DNA of 64,000 bases from Helicobacter pylori_CU (lineage in GTDB: Bacteria; Campylobacterota; Campylobacteria; Campylobacterales; Helicobacteraceae), in the NCBI RefSeq assembly GCF_000259235.1, contig NC_017733.1, positions 1,535,281 through 1,599,280 of the forward strand. The letters are read 5' to 3'. The position numbers and the translations under genes are program-made. Every line of letters begins with the position of its first letter. The stretch's first letter is position 1. The notes beneath the pieces were generated by a model that saw nothing but the letters and a program-made list of their open reading frames with translations, made no database searches and was not told the DNA's origin. Below, piece after piece: positions 35,716-44,043 of the stretch.

Positions 35716-37563
35716 TTATTTTATCTTAAAGCGGTTTTTCTCCAATGCGTTTTGAATCGCAATAGAGGGCGATAGGTAATTGTAACGCACTAAAATTTCG
35801 GTGATTTCTTTAAAAATAGGGGCTGCAATCTTGCTAGCGTAATATTCTTCCTTGCCGTGCGAGCCTAAAATAACCACGCCGATAGTAAAAACCTGCCTTT
35901 CATCTTCAGCGAACCCAAAAAAAGAGCTGTTGTAGGATTCTGCGCTATAACTCCCGTTTTTAGCAACCCTAGCCGTGCCGGTTTTACCCCCTATGTATAG
36001 CCCTTCAAATTGAGCGTTTTTGCCTGTGCCATAACGCACCACTTTGATTAAGGTTTCTTTCATTTTCCTAGCGCTTTTTGGGTTGATGACTTGAAATGTG
36101 GGTTTGGGGCTAGGGATGTAAATATCGCCATTAGGGGCGGTTTCTCGTTGCACTAAATAGGGGGTAGTTAATTTGCCTTCATTAGAAAACACCGCATAAG
36201 CCCTTAAAAGCTGCAAAAAAGTCGCGTTCAACCCATAGCCATAAGAGACGCTCCCTTTTAACACTTCACGCTTGAAAGCGGACAAAGGAGGGATCTTCCC
36301 TGTGGCTTCTAAGGATAAGTCAATGCCCGTTTTTTGAGAAAATCCATAGCCTAAAAGCCCGTTATGGAAATCCTCTGGGTTTAAGTTTTTACTGATTTTT
36401 ATCATGCCCACATTGCTAGATTGGATCAAAATGTCTTCCACAACGGCTTTTTTACTGGGGATAAAGTCGTCTTTAATGGTGTATTTTCCTAATTGGTAAT
36501 AGCCATGGTTTAAATCAATGCGTTCTTTAGGGTTGATCAAATTCTTATCCAACAGCAAGGAATAAACAATGGGTTTAATCGTGCTGCCTGGCTCAAAAAC
36601 CTTTTCAGCAACGCTCAAATTCAAGCTTTCATAATCGCTGGTTTTAATGGCGTTAGGATTGAAGCGCTTGCTTGAAGCCAGCGATAAGATTTCCCCGCTT
36701 TTAGGGTTAATGATACCCACTAGGATTTCTTTAGCCCTGAGTTTGTCTTTGGTTTTATCTAATAGGGTTTCAATTTCTCTTTGGAGTTTTAAAGGAATAC
36801 TCAAATACACCTCATAGCCATCAAGCCTTTCAACCTCTGTGTAAGAGTGGTTTTGGATAAAATTAAAACTCACGTCTCTTTTGCCTGTTCTTATGCCATT
36901 TTGTTGGGCTTTAAGCAAGTGATCTTGAGATTTTTCAACGCCTTTCTTACCGGTAGTTAAAGTGAGCTTGTCTTCTTCTTGTTTTTGCACATAGCCAATG
37001 ATTGGCTCTAGGCTATTTTGATAAGGGTAATGCCTAGAAACGCCGCTCACTTCAATGTTTAGCCCTTGCTTTTGCCACACCTTATCGTGCGCGTCTTTGA
37101 AATTTTGAAAAACCCCAAAGGTTAAAAATTTTTTATTCAAGTCCCTAATATTAGCGGCCATATTGGGCGTGAGATCATAGGCTAGAATAATATAGCCTTT
37201 CGTATTGATGGCGTCTTTTAAGGACTTTTTAGGGATATTGCTATAAATAGAAAGGAAATCAATGAAAAAATCTTCTTTATCCGGGTTTAAAAACCTTGTA
37301 TCAAAGCCCAGTTTGAAAAGGGTTTGCGAAGCGGCCAGGCTGTAGTTGTCTTGACTATGGATAGTCCCCCTAGCCGCAGTGTCTTGTTTGCTCATCACTA
37401 GAGTGGGCATGTTGGCTTGGGCAAAAAAAGCTTTCTTAAAAGCCACCATTAAAAAAACGATAAAAAGCAATAAAAAGATTAATGCTGTAACAGAACCCTT
37501 GTATTTTTGGGTTTCTAAAAATCGCTCTGGGTTGAAGTTAGGATCAATGTTTTTATTATCCAT
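35716..37563 (-). CDS. ftsI: penicillin-binding protein, FtsI/PBP3-type transpeptidase
   Basis: 615 aa class B PBP that crosslinks septal peptidoglycan. A single N-terminal membrane helix (about 24-46) precedes a dimerisation domain and the transpeptidase domain with SxxK (STIK in EPGSTIKP), SxN (SSN) and KTG (GGKTGTA) motifs in order. Last gene of the flgB-flgC-fliE-ftsI direction, separated from fliE by a 156-nt gap with its own hairpin. ftsW lies 1.7 kb away on the other strand. Confidence 0.92.
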   Translation of the reverse strand: MDNKNIDPNFNPERFLETQKYKGSVTALIFLLLFIVFLMVAFKKAFFAQANMPTLVMSKQDTAARGTIHSQDNYSLAASQTLFKLGFDTRFLNPDKEDFFIDFLSIYSNIPKKSLKDAINTKGYIILAYDLTPNMAANIRDLNKKFLTFGVFQNFKDAHDKVWQKQGLNIEVSGVSRHYPYQNSLEPIIGYVQKQEEDKLTLTTGKKGVEKSQDHLLKAQQNGIRTGKRDVSFNFIQNHSYTEVERLDGYEVYLSIPLKLQREIETLLDKTKDKLRAKEILVGIINPKSGEILSLASSKRFNPNAIKTSDYESLNLSVAEKVFEPGSTIKPIVYSLLLDKNLINPKERIDLNHGYYQLGKYTIKDDFIPSKKAVVEDILIQSSNVGMIKISKNLNPEDFHNGLLGYGFSQKTGIDLSLEATGKIPPLSAFKREVLKGSVSYGYGLNATFLQLLRAYAVFSNEGKLTTPYLVQRETAPNGDIYIPSPKPTFQVINPKSARKMKETLIKVVRYGTGKNAQFEGLYIGGKTGTARVAKNGSYSAESYNSSFFGFAEDERQVFTIGVVILGSHGKEEYYASKIAAPIFKEITEILVRYNYLSPSIAIQNALEKNRFKIK

Positions 37564-37668
37564 GAACGCTTACTTGAAAATGGCGTAGCTTCGGTTTTTC
37601 ACAACGCATGAGAACATGAATGTTTGATGGTAAAATCTGTTAAAATGGGGTGCAACAACAACGAACCC

Positions 37669-37705
37669 TCTCTTTAAAAAAAGACCAAGCGATCATTTAA
37701 AGAGA
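37669..37705 (-). terminator. inverted repeat between fliE and ftsI
   Basis: TCTCTTTAAA (37669-37678) pairs perfectly with TTTAAAGAGA (37696-37705), a 10-bp stem with a 17-nt loop, 15 nt past the fliE stop on the minus strand. It could end the flagellar transcript before ftsI. Confidence 0.4.
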
Positions 37706-37719
37706 AGCCACTTAAGAGA

Positions 37720-38049
37720 CTAGATCTGCGTTCTTAAAAGCTCTTTATAAGCGCTAATCGCTTTGTTGCGCACTTCAAGCATGAGTTTCATGCTCGTTTC
37801 AGCTTTCCCTATGGCGATAGCCGCTTGGTGCAAGTCTTTGATTTGCCCTGTCGCCATATCGGCTAAGGCTTTATCAGACTGCTCTTGAGTGTTGTTAAGC
37901 TCATTGATAGATTGTTTCAAAAGTTTAGAAAATTCCCCACCTTTTTGTTCTTTAAAGGTGCTACCTGATTCTTCTCTTTTAGTCCTGTTGTCCGTGTTAA
38001 GCTCAGAGAAAGGACTCAATAAGCTTTTATCATTGTGTATGGCTTGCAT
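37720..38049 (-). CDS. fliE: flagellar hook-basal body protein FliE
   Basis: 109 aa. Helical protein joining the MS ring to the rod. The C-terminal FliE signature is present (AAIAIGKAETSMKLMLEVRNKAISAYKEL in the last ~40 residues) with a polar Ser/Lys-rich N-terminus. AGGAGG precedes the ATG. Separated from flgC by 126 nt. Confidence 0.92.
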   Translation of the reverse strand: MQAIHNDKSLLSPFSELNTDNRTKREESGSTFKEQKGGEFSKLLKQSINELNNTQEQSDKALADMATGQIKDLHQAAIAIGKAETSMKLMLEVRNKAISAYKELLRTQI

Positions 38050-38175
38050 AGAACCTCCTTAAGCTCTTTTTTAAAAATCTAACTCTATTAAATATTTTAT
38101 TCATTTTGTATTCTACTGATCTTTGGCTAATACTACCTAAATTTCCTTATACTACCATAAATTGTTACAAATCAT

Positions 38176-38661
38176 TCATGTTTGTAACATGCCAATCGCG
38201 TTTTGCGCCATGTTTTTAGCGCTTTGAAAGGCTGCAACATTGGCCTGATAAGCTCTAGTCGCTTCCACTAAATCCGCCATTTCAACCACCGCATTCACAT
38301 TGGGGTAAGCCACATAGCCTTGAGCGTTAGCGTCAGGGTGGCTGGGATCGTATTTCATCAACGGCTCGCTATCATCGCGCACAATCTTATCCACCACCAC
38401 GCTTGTAATGGGGATTAAGGGGTTGTCATCGCCTTCATCTAAAGGGTCTTCATAGGGGATAATTTGATTGTTTTGGGCGATTTTTTGATTTAAAATCTCG
38501 TTGAAATCAAAAGCCCTAAACACCGCTTCTTGCCTCCTATAAGGGCCTCCTTCGCTCGTGCGTGTGGTGTTAGCGTTGGCGATATTAGAAGAAATCAAAT
38601 TAGCCCTTAAGCGTTGGGCGGACAAACCATAACCGCTAATATCAAAAGAAGATAAAAACAT
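38176..38661 (-). CDS. flgC: flagellar proximal rod protein FlgC
   Basis: 161 aa. The N-terminal rod motif SGYGLSAQRLRANLISSNIANANTT and the C-terminal motif DLVEATRAYQANVAAFQSAKNM are intact. Follows flgB by 12 nt and is expected to be expressed with it from the sigma-54 promoter. Confidence 0.95.
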   Translation of the reverse strand: MFLSSFDISGYGLSAQRLRANLISSNIANANTTRTSEGGPYRRQEAVFRAFDFNEILNQKIAQNNQIIPYEDPLDEGDDNPLIPITSVVVDKIVRDDSEPLMKYDPSHPDANAQGYVAYPNVNAVVEMADLVEATRAYQANVAAFQSAKNMAQNAIGMLQT

Positions 38662-38673
38662 GCTTTCCCTTAA

Positions 38674-39096
38674 CTATAAATTCTTACTGGAATCAATGGC
38701 GTAATTGATCACGCCTCGATACTTTTTTAAGGCTGAACTCAAGGCTAAATACATGGTAGAGTTCTTGCCCATTTCGCTCGTTTCAATGTCTAAATCCACG
38801 CTGTTGCCATCATTTTTAGCCAAATGCCCGTCCCTAAAAAAAAGACTCGCCCCATCTTTAACGCTATTTTCAAAGTCTAAATGCCTAGGGTTAGTGTGGG
38901 CTAAAGGCAAAACTTTACTGGTTTGGTTTTCAAAAATTTCTGCTTTTTTCTTCGCTAAAACGCTTTCAAAATCCAAATCCTTTGGCCTGTAAAAGGGGGT
39001 ATCCACATTAGCGATGTTAGAAGCGATCATATCCTGCCTTAAAGCCCTATAATCCAACGCCTTATAAACCAATCCAAACGCTTTAGAAAAATCCAT
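38674..39096 (-). CDS. flgB: flagellar proximal rod protein FlgB
   Basis: The open frame begins at 39180, but the ATG at 39096 (MDFSKAFGLVYKAL, 140 aa) gives the normal FlgB start and leaves room for a sigma-54 promoter inside the longer frame. The rod motif DYRALRQDMIASNIANVDTPFYRPKD near residue 18-40 and a C-terminal helix are present. First gene of flgB-flgC-fliE. Confidence 0.93.
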   Translation of the reverse strand: MDFSKAFGLVYKALDYRALRQDMIASNIANVDTPFYRPKDLDFESVLAKKKAEIFENQTSKVLPLAHTNPRHLDFENSVKDGASLFFRDGHLAKNDGNSVDLDIETSEMGKNSTMYLALSSALKKYRGVINYAIDSSKNL

Positions 39097-39132
39097 CAAA
39101 ACCCCTTTTTTAAACCCTTGCAAATTAATAAC

Positions 39133-39150
39133 ATGCAAAAAGCATTCCAA
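39133..39150 (-). promoter_or_regulatory. sigma-54 (RpoN) promoter of flgB-flgC
   Basis: On the minus strand TTGGAATGCTTTTTGCAT has GG and GC separated by exactly 10 nt, the defining -24/-12 spacing (GG at 39147-39148, GC at 39135-39136). It sits 37 nt upstream of the chosen flgB start. This agrees with flgBC belonging to the RpoN/FlgR class of H. pylori flagellar genes. Confidence 0.7.
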
Positions 39151-39311
39151 AACCGGCTCGCTTTTTTCTCGCTTTTTCATTAAAGAATGCGATCAATTTC
39201 AAAGCATGCTTAAGCTTGAGCACTAAGCCAATTCAGAGCCATTATAGTGTAAAATACCCCTAAAATACCTTAAAATAACGCCTATTCAAAAACCAAAATA
39301 AGGAAATCCTA

Positions 39312-40478
39312 ATGACTACAGACAGAAACCTGTTTTTTTGCGCTTCGTTGTTGATTTTTTTAGGGGTATTGATGAGCTATTCGCTCTCAACTTACACCAC
39401 AGTGGTGCTGTATCATTATGGGGAATTCCATTTTTTCATACGCCAGCTTTCAAGCGCGATCATGGGCATTATTATCATGTGGGGGTTGTCTAGGGTTGAT
39501 CCTAGCAAGTGGTTTAGCCGTTTGGGGTTTTTTCTTCTTTTTGTCCCATCATTACTCATTATTGGCATGTTTTTTTTGCCAGAAAGCCTTTCTAGTAGTG
39601 CAGGGGGGGCGAAGCGATGGATTCGTTTGGGGTTTTTTTCTCTAGCGCCTTTGGAGTTTTTAAAGATTGGTTTCACCTTTTTTCTTGCGTGGAGTTTGTC
39701 TCGCACCTTTGTGGCAAAAGAAAAGGCTAATGTCAAAGAAGAACTCATCACTTTTGTGCCTTATTCGGTGGTGTTTGTAGCCTTAGCGATTGGGGTGGGG
39801 ATTTTGCAAAACGATTTGGGGCAGATCGTTCTTTTGGGGGCGGTTTTAGCGGTGTTGTTGGTTTTTTCTGGGGGGAGTGCGCATTTGTTTGGTTTGATTG
39901 TTTCAGGGGCGTTTGCGATCAGCGTTTTAGCGATTGTTACAAGCGAGCATAGGATTTTGCGCCTGAAATTGTGGTGGTCTAATTTGCAAAACTCGCTTTT
40001 CACGCTCTTGCCGGATAGATTAGCGAACGCTCTTAGAATAAGCGACTTGCCCGAATCCTATCAAGTCTTTCATGCAGGCAATGCCATGCATAATGGGGGG
40101 TTGTTGGGGCAAGGGCTTGGGCTAGGGCAAATCAAGCTTGGATTTTTGAGCGAAGTGCATACAGACATGGTCTTAGCTGGGATCGCCGAAGAATGGGGAT
40201 TTTTGGGGCTATGCGTTTGTTTTATTTTGTTTTCTGTTTTGATTGTTTTGATTTTTAGGATCGCTAACCGCTTGAAAGAGCCAAAATATTCGCTATTTTG
40301 CGTGGGCGTGGTGTTGCTTATTAGTTTTTCTTTGGTGATCAACGCCTTTGGGGTGGGTGGGATTCTTCCGGTTAAAGGTCTAGCGGTGCCGTTTTTGAGC
40401 TATGGAGGGAGTTCGCTTTTAGCGAATTGCATCGCTATAGGGCTTGTTCTAAGCCTAGCGCGATACATTAAGGGCTAA
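39312..40478 (+). CDS. ftsW: septal peptidoglycan polymerase FtsW (SEDS family)
   Basis: 388 aa with about ten membrane helices. SEDS signatures include the GGAKRWIRLG loop, SLAPLEFLKIG, the extracellular ESYQVFHAGNAMHNGG loop, and the C-terminal LAVPFLSYGGSS motif. It polymerises glycan strands with FtsI. FtsW and RodA are hard to separate by eye; the symbol follows its usual assignment near ftsI in H. pylori. Confidence 0.88.
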   Translation: MTTDRNLFFCASLLIFLGVLMSYSLSTYTTVVLYHYGEFHFFIRQLSSAIMGIIIMWGLSRVDPSKWFSRLGFFLLFVPSLLIIGMFFLPESLSSSAGGAKRWIRLGFFSLAPLEFLKIGFTFFLAWSLSRTFVAKEKANVKEELITFVPYSVVFVALAIGVGILQNDLGQIVLLGAVLAVLLVFSGGSAHLFGLIVSGAFAISVLAIVTSEHRILRLKLWWSNLQNSLFTLLPDRLANALRISDLPESYQVFHAGNAMHNGGLLGQGLGLGQIKLGFLSEVHTDMVLAGIAEEWGFLGLCVCFILFSVLIVLIFRIANRLKEPKYSLFCVGVVLLISFSLVINAFGVGGILPVKGLAVPFLSYGGSSLLANCIAIGLVLSLARYIKG

Positions 40479-40496
40479 AAATATTAACCCTTTTTT
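40472..40496 (+). terminator. terminator of ftsW
   Basis: GGGCTAA (40472-40478, including the ftsW stop) pairs with TTAACCC (40484-40490) with one mismatch, followed directly by T6 (40491-40496): a compact intrinsic terminator lying before the convergent ceuE stop. Confidence 0.6.
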
Positions 40497-40501
40497 AAAA
40501 A

Positions 40502-41503
40502 TCAGTGCCACAAAAAGGGTTCAACTTCTGCGTCATTCAAATCAAAAACCACTTTATAATAATCTTTGACTATCGCATTAATATCCACGCCCTTAAAGGC
40601 TTCAGGATGGGCTTTTAAAGCGATAAAAAGGCTAATGAGCGGGGCTCTAGGGCCGCCAATATCCATTGTGGGGAGTTTATAAACTTGCTTGTTTTTAATG
40701 GCTTTAATAGTAGCAAATTTGGGGTTGTTTAACACATCTTCAGGGCTAAGCGGGCTTATCCACCAAATAAAGATAATCTCAGGGTTTTCTTTAACGATTT
40801 TTTCCACGCTAATGTCAGCACGCCCAAACTTAACGTATTTCAAGCCAAAATTGTCTATACCCCCTTTTTCTAAAATGTCTGAATCGAGGGCTTGATGGCC
40901 GCTGATTTTATTGGCTTTATGGAAAAGCTCCACCCCTTTTTTCTTTTTGACACCTTTCAAACGCTCAGCAATAAAATCCAAAGTTTCTTGCATTTTAGCC
41001 AGTTTTTTAGAAGCGTCAATTTCTAAGGCTTTAGCTTGAGCGTCAATATCTTCCATGACTTCTGCAATGGTTTTTTCTTGGAAAGAAAGAAATAATATAC
41101 CAAATTTTTTCGCATGCTCTACCGCTTTAGGGTTGCCCACAAAAGTTACCACAAGATCAGGGCTAAGCTTTTTTAATAATTCCACATTCAACGCCGCCAC
41201 ATGATCACTGCTCATGGATTTAATGCGTTTAGGATCTTTAAGAGTGGCTTTAACAATATCAGATTTAAAAGCGTAATCCGAAATGCCTACGACCCTATCC
41301 CAAGTATGGAACATAGCAGGCACTTCTGCAAAGCTACCCAAGTAGATTATTTTAGAAACAGGAAGCTTTATGGCTTGATCCCCAAAATAATCCTTGACTT
41401 GGACTTCTTGCACTGAAGCGTTAGCCACGCCTAATAACGATGAAACAATGAGTGTACCTAAAGAATAAGAGATTAAAGCTTTTTTAAAGCGAGCGATTAG
41501 CAT
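40502..41503 (-). CDS. ceuE: periplasmic iron/nickel-complex binding protein CeuE
   Basis: 333 aa class III periplasmic binding protein for a metal chelate. Signal peptide to about residue 29 (LGVANA-SV), then two lobes joined by a long helix (the EVMEDIDAQAKALEID region). Literature links CeuE in H. pylori to nickel and iron uptake. Strain 26695 carries two tandem copies, as I remember, but only one is here. The ATG is preceded by AAGGAA. Convergent with ftsW, divergent from tsaA. Confidence 0.9.
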   Translation of the reverse strand: MLIARFKKALISYSLGTLIVSSLLGVANASVQEVQVKDYFGDQAIKLPVSKIIYLGSFAEVPAMFHTWDRVVGISDYAFKSDIVKATLKDPKRIKSMSSDHVAALNVELLKKLSPDLVVTFVGNPKAVEHAKKFGILFLSFQEKTIAEVMEDIDAQAKALEIDASKKLAKMQETLDFIAERLKGVKKKKGVELFHKANKISGHQALDSDILEKGGIDNFGLKYVKFGRADISVEKIVKENPEIIFIWWISPLSPEDVLNNPKFATIKAIKNKQVYKLPTMDIGGPRAPLISLFIALKAHPEAFKGVDINAIVKDYYKVVFDLNDAEVEPFLWH

Positions 41504-41517
41504 AACAATTCCTTTCG

Positions 41518-41539
41518 TATAATTTATGAAGCGATTATA
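41518..41539. promoter_or_regulatory. inverted TATAAT/ATTATA pair upstream of ceuE
   Basis: TATAAT (41518-41523) and ATTATA (41534-41539) are mirror halves separated by 10 nt, in the ceuE promoter region. The minus-strand copies serve as -10 candidates for ceuE; the symmetry could also be an operator. Spacing is three bases shorter than the NikR consensus, so a NikR site is not claimed. Confidence 0.35.
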
Positions 41540-41741
41540 ACACCATTAAGGAAATACAAGCAGTAAAAATGAAACTATTTTTCACAAAATCCTAAAATAT
41601 TAAAGAAAATATTTTTTCATTAACTTTTTAAGATTATACTCCACCATGTTTCCGCTGATTGAGTGGAAAGCATAATAAATTAAATCTGTTTTAGGTTTAA
41701 TTTTGATCCAACAAAATTTTAAAACACTTAAGGAGTTGTAT

Positions 41742-42338
41742 ATGTTAGTTACAAAACTTGCCCCGGATTTTAAAGCACCTGCCGTTTTAGGAAACAATGA
41801 GGTTGATGAACACTTTGAGCTTTCTAAAAATTTAGGTAAGAATGGTGCGATTCTTTTCTTTTGGCCAAAAGATTTTACCTTTGTATGCCCTACAGAAATC
41901 ATTGCGTTTGACAAAAGAGTGAAAGACTTCCACGAAAAAGGCTTTAATGTGATTGGCGTGTCTATTGACAGCGAACAAGTGCATTTTGCATGGAAAAACA
42001 CCCCTGTAGAAAAAGGCGGTATTGGTCAAGTAACTTTCCCTATGGTAGCTGATATTACCAAAAGCATTTCTAGAGACTATGATGTGTTGTTTGAAGAAGC
42101 GATCGCTTTGAGAGGAGCTTTTTTGATTGACAAAAACATGAAAGTAAGGCATGCGGTGATCAATGACTTACCATTAGGCAGAAATGCAGATGAAATGCTT
42201 CGCATGGTGGACGCTCTCTTGCACTTTGAAGAACACGGTGAAGTGTGCCCAGCAGGTTGGAGAAAAGGCGATAAAGGCATGAAAGCAACTCACCAAGGCG
42301 TTGCAGAGTATCTCAAAGAAAATTCCATTAAGCTTTAA
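41742..42338 (+). CDS. tsaA: alkyl hydroperoxide reductase / 2-Cys peroxiredoxin
   Basis: 198 aa abundant cytoplasmic peroxiredoxin (AhpC/TsaA) that reduces organic peroxides and acts as a chaperone under stress. The peroxidatic Cys49 lies in FTFVCPTE and the resolving Cys169 in EVCPAGW. The open frame begins at 41703, but ATG 41742 with AAGGAG 7 nt upstream gives the standard protein. It has its own transcript, closed by a strong hairpin. Confidence 0.96.
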   Translation: MLVTKLAPDFKAPAVLGNNEVDEHFELSKNLGKNGAILFFWPKDFTFVCPTEIIAFDKRVKDFHEKGFNVIGVSIDSEQVHFAWKNTPVEKGGIGQVTFPMVADITKSISRDYDVLFEEAIALRGAFLIDKNMKVRHAVINDLPLGRNADEMLRMVDALLHFEEHGEVCPAGWRKGDKGMKATHQGVAEYLKENSIKL

Positions 42339-42352
42339 TCGGCTTAATTCTT

Positions 42353-42380
42353 TTAACCAAGAGAGTTCTTTCTTGGTTAA
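42353..42380 (+). terminator. terminator of tsaA
   Basis: TTAACCAAGA (42353-42362) and TCTTGGTTAA (42371-42380) form a perfect 10-bp stem with an 8-nt loop, 14 nt after the tsaA stop, followed by a T-rich run. Confidence 0.7.
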
Positions 42381-42478
42381 ATCCTTTCTTTTTGATTCTT
42401 CGCTTAGTTTTAAAGTTTTCGTATCGTTTTATCTTTTTATCATTTTTGAATTAATTTTTTTTTAATAAAGGGGTTTTT

Positions 42479-43294
42479 ATGAATGCATTCAAGCGTATTA
42501 TTAGTGTGGGGGTAATTGCTTTAGGTTTGTTTAACCTTTTAGACGCCAAACACCACAAAGAAAAAAAAGAAAACCACAAAATCACTCGTGAGCTTAAAGT
42601 GGGTGCTAACCCTGTGCCGCATGCGCAAATCTTGCAATCAGTCGTGGACGATTTGAAGGAGAAAGGGATCAAATTAGTGATCGTGTCTTTTACGGATTAT
42701 GTGTTGCCTAATTTAGCGCTCAATGACGGCTCTTTAGACGCGAATTACTTCCAGCACCGCCCTTATTTGGATCGGTTTAATTTGGACAGAAAAATGCACC
42801 TTGTTGGTTTGGCCAATATCCATGTGGAGCCTTTAAGATTTTATTCTCAAAAAATCACAGACATTAAAAACCTTAAAAAAGGCTCAGTGATTGCCGTGCC
42901 AAATGATCCGGCCAATCAAGGCAGGGCGTTGATTTTACTCCATAAACAAGGCCTTATCGCTCTCAAAGACCCAAGCAATCTATACGCTACGGAGTTTGAT
43001 ATTGTCAAAAATCCTTACAATATCAAAATCAAGCCTTTAGAAGCCGCATTATTGCCTAAAGTTTTAGGGGATGTGGATGGGGCTATTGTAACAGGGAATT
43101 ACGCCTTGCAAGCAAAACTCACCGGAGCCTTATTTTCAGAAGACAAAGACTCGCCTTATGCCAATCTTGTAGCCTCTCGTGAGGATAACGCGCAAGATGA
43201 AGCCATAAAAGCACTGATTGAAGCCTTACAGAGTGAAAAGACCAGGAAATTTATTTTGGATACCTATAAAGGGGCGATTATCCCGGCTTTTTAA
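42479..43294 (+). CDS. metQ: D/L-methionine ABC transporter substrate-binding protein (MetQ/NlpA family)
   Basis: 271 aa. N-terminal signal peptide ends near LLDA-KHH; there is no lipobox Cys, so it may be soluble periplasmic or anchored by an uncleaved signal, unlike E. coli MetQ. NlpA-family features: VGANPVPHAQIL, DYVLPNLALNDGSLDANYFQHRPYLD and IAVPNDPANQGRALILL. Its ABC partner genes metN and metI lie 9 kb away at 52.4-54.0 kb, so the transporter is split. ATG preceded by AAAGGGG; a T9 run (42455-42463) lies a few bases before it. Confidence 0.9.
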   Translation: MNAFKRIISVGVIALGLFNLLDAKHHKEKKENHKITRELKVGANPVPHAQILQSVVDDLKEKGIKLVIVSFTDYVLPNLALNDGSLDANYFQHRPYLDRFNLDRKMHLVGLANIHVEPLRFYSQKITDIKNLKKGSVIAVPNDPANQGRALILLHKQGLIALKDPSNLYATEFDIVKNPYNIKIKPLEAALLPKVLGDVDGAIVTGNYALQAKLTGALFSEDKDSPYANLVASREDNAQDEAIKALIEALQSEKTRKFILDTYKGAIIPAF

Positions 43295-43503
43295 GCCATT
43301 TGGATAACATTCGTCTTTAAGATGAATGGTGCTTTATAGGCACTAATAATAGGCGCTAATAAAAAGCTTTGTTCTCATTGGATATTGATCAAAAATACTA
43401 AGAGTATTTTTAAAATAAAACGAAAAGAGCTTGCACTAATCAAGCGACAATTTCTTAAAAGCGTTATTTCTTAAAGGGGGAAATGGCGCAAAATAACCCC
43501 CCC

Positions 43504-43563
43504 TTATCCCTTTAAACCACCCAAGCAGAAATCCCAAATATCTTTAGTGTTTGGGATGAATGC
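43504..43563 (-). pseudogene. decayed relative of the small peptide ORF near flgG
   Basis: Read on the minus strand, the frame NTKDIWDF-C-LGGLKG stops at TAA (complement of 43504-43506). It aligns with NAKDTWDF-LLEW of the 59.7 kb ORF: 25 of 29 bases match over 43528-43556 versus 59678-59706, in the same frame. No ATG or Shine-Dalgarno precedes it and a change in length occurs just after WDF, so it looks broken. Inferred homology. Confidence 0.4.
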
Positions 43564-43710
43564 TTTAGTTCCGCTAGGAACTATACTTAAATTATACTTA
43601 ACATTATTTTTCACTAGTGGAATGAAACGCTTGCATTCAATGAGGTATTTTGGGTATCATTCATGGCGTGAAATTATTAACACTAGCACTAACATGATAA
43701 TATTTTCACT

Positions 43711-43731
43711 GACACCTTTAAACAAGGTGTC
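43711..43731 (+). terminator. terminator-like hairpin in the metQ-mrdA interval
   Basis: GACACCTT (43711-43718) and AAGGTGTC (43724-43731) form an 8-bp perfect stem with a 5-nt loop, followed by GCTTTTC. It belongs to no annotated gene and may end a short unannotated RNA. Confidence 0.4.
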
Positions 43732-43758
43732 GCTTTTCATTCAATTCGCAAACAACGA

Positions 43759-43914
43759 TTATTCGTTGTATCGCACTTGCGAATAAATGCAACGAAACCT
43801 CTTCACATAAGTGTCATTAGGGTTGTGTTTCACAACATGATCAATCATTTTGCAGAACTCAATCAGTCTCATATTGTCAATTTCATCTGTGGAGCACAGC
43901 CAATGCCTAAAATT
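43759..43914 (-). pseudogene. fragment of an unidentified protein gene
   Basis: A 51-codon open stretch bounded by stops reads like real protein: RHWLCSTDEIDNM then RLIEFCKMIDHVVKHNP and a basic C-terminus ending SQVRYNE. There is no start codon with a ribosome binding site, so I take it as the 3' remnant of a gene whose front is lost. I cannot name the family. Confidence 0.4.
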
Positions 43915-44043
43915 TTAATAAAGACCAGTTTTAAACAATTATTAAACTGAGTGAGTTATAGAGCGGTGGAATGAGTTGGAAACAAGTTGGCTGATTGTCT
44001 TTAGCGTTTGGGTTAATGCGTTTTTGAAAAGATTTGGAGTTTA

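Larger units (their letters stand above)
43295..44043. other. non-coding interval metQ / mrdA with gene remnants
   Basis: About 750 nt without an intact gene. It holds: a hairpin CATTCGTC/GATGAATG after metQ (43308-43328); a G/C-run inverted repeat (TTAAAGGG at 43471-43478 with CCCTTTAA at 43508-43515, enclosing G5 and C7 runs); a 29-nt remnant related to the small ORF near flgG (43528-43556); a tandem 9-mer TATACTTAA repeated at an 11-bp step (43582-43601); a terminator-like hairpin GACACCTT/AAGGTGTC (43711-43731); and a protein-gene remnant on the minus strand (43759-43914). Confidence 0.6.

Noticed and set aside
41518..41539. Possible NikR operator upstream of ceuE
   Set aside because: The half-sites are mirror images but spacing is three bases shorter than TATWATT-N11-AATWATA, and both halves also read as ordinary -10 boxes.
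41600..42001. 133-codon minus-strand frame opposite tsaA
   Set aside because: It lies entirely antisense to a highly conserved gene, has no ribosome binding site and no protein-like motifs.
42455..42463. T9 run before metQ as a phase-variable switch
   Set aside because: Short for slippage switching and located between promoter region and ribosome binding site, with no -10/-35 spacing effect evident.
43547..43786. 79-codon plus-strand frame (MFGMNALVPLG...)
   Set aside because: It is the antisense of the decayed small-peptide relic and crosses a terminator-like hairpin; no ribosome binding site.
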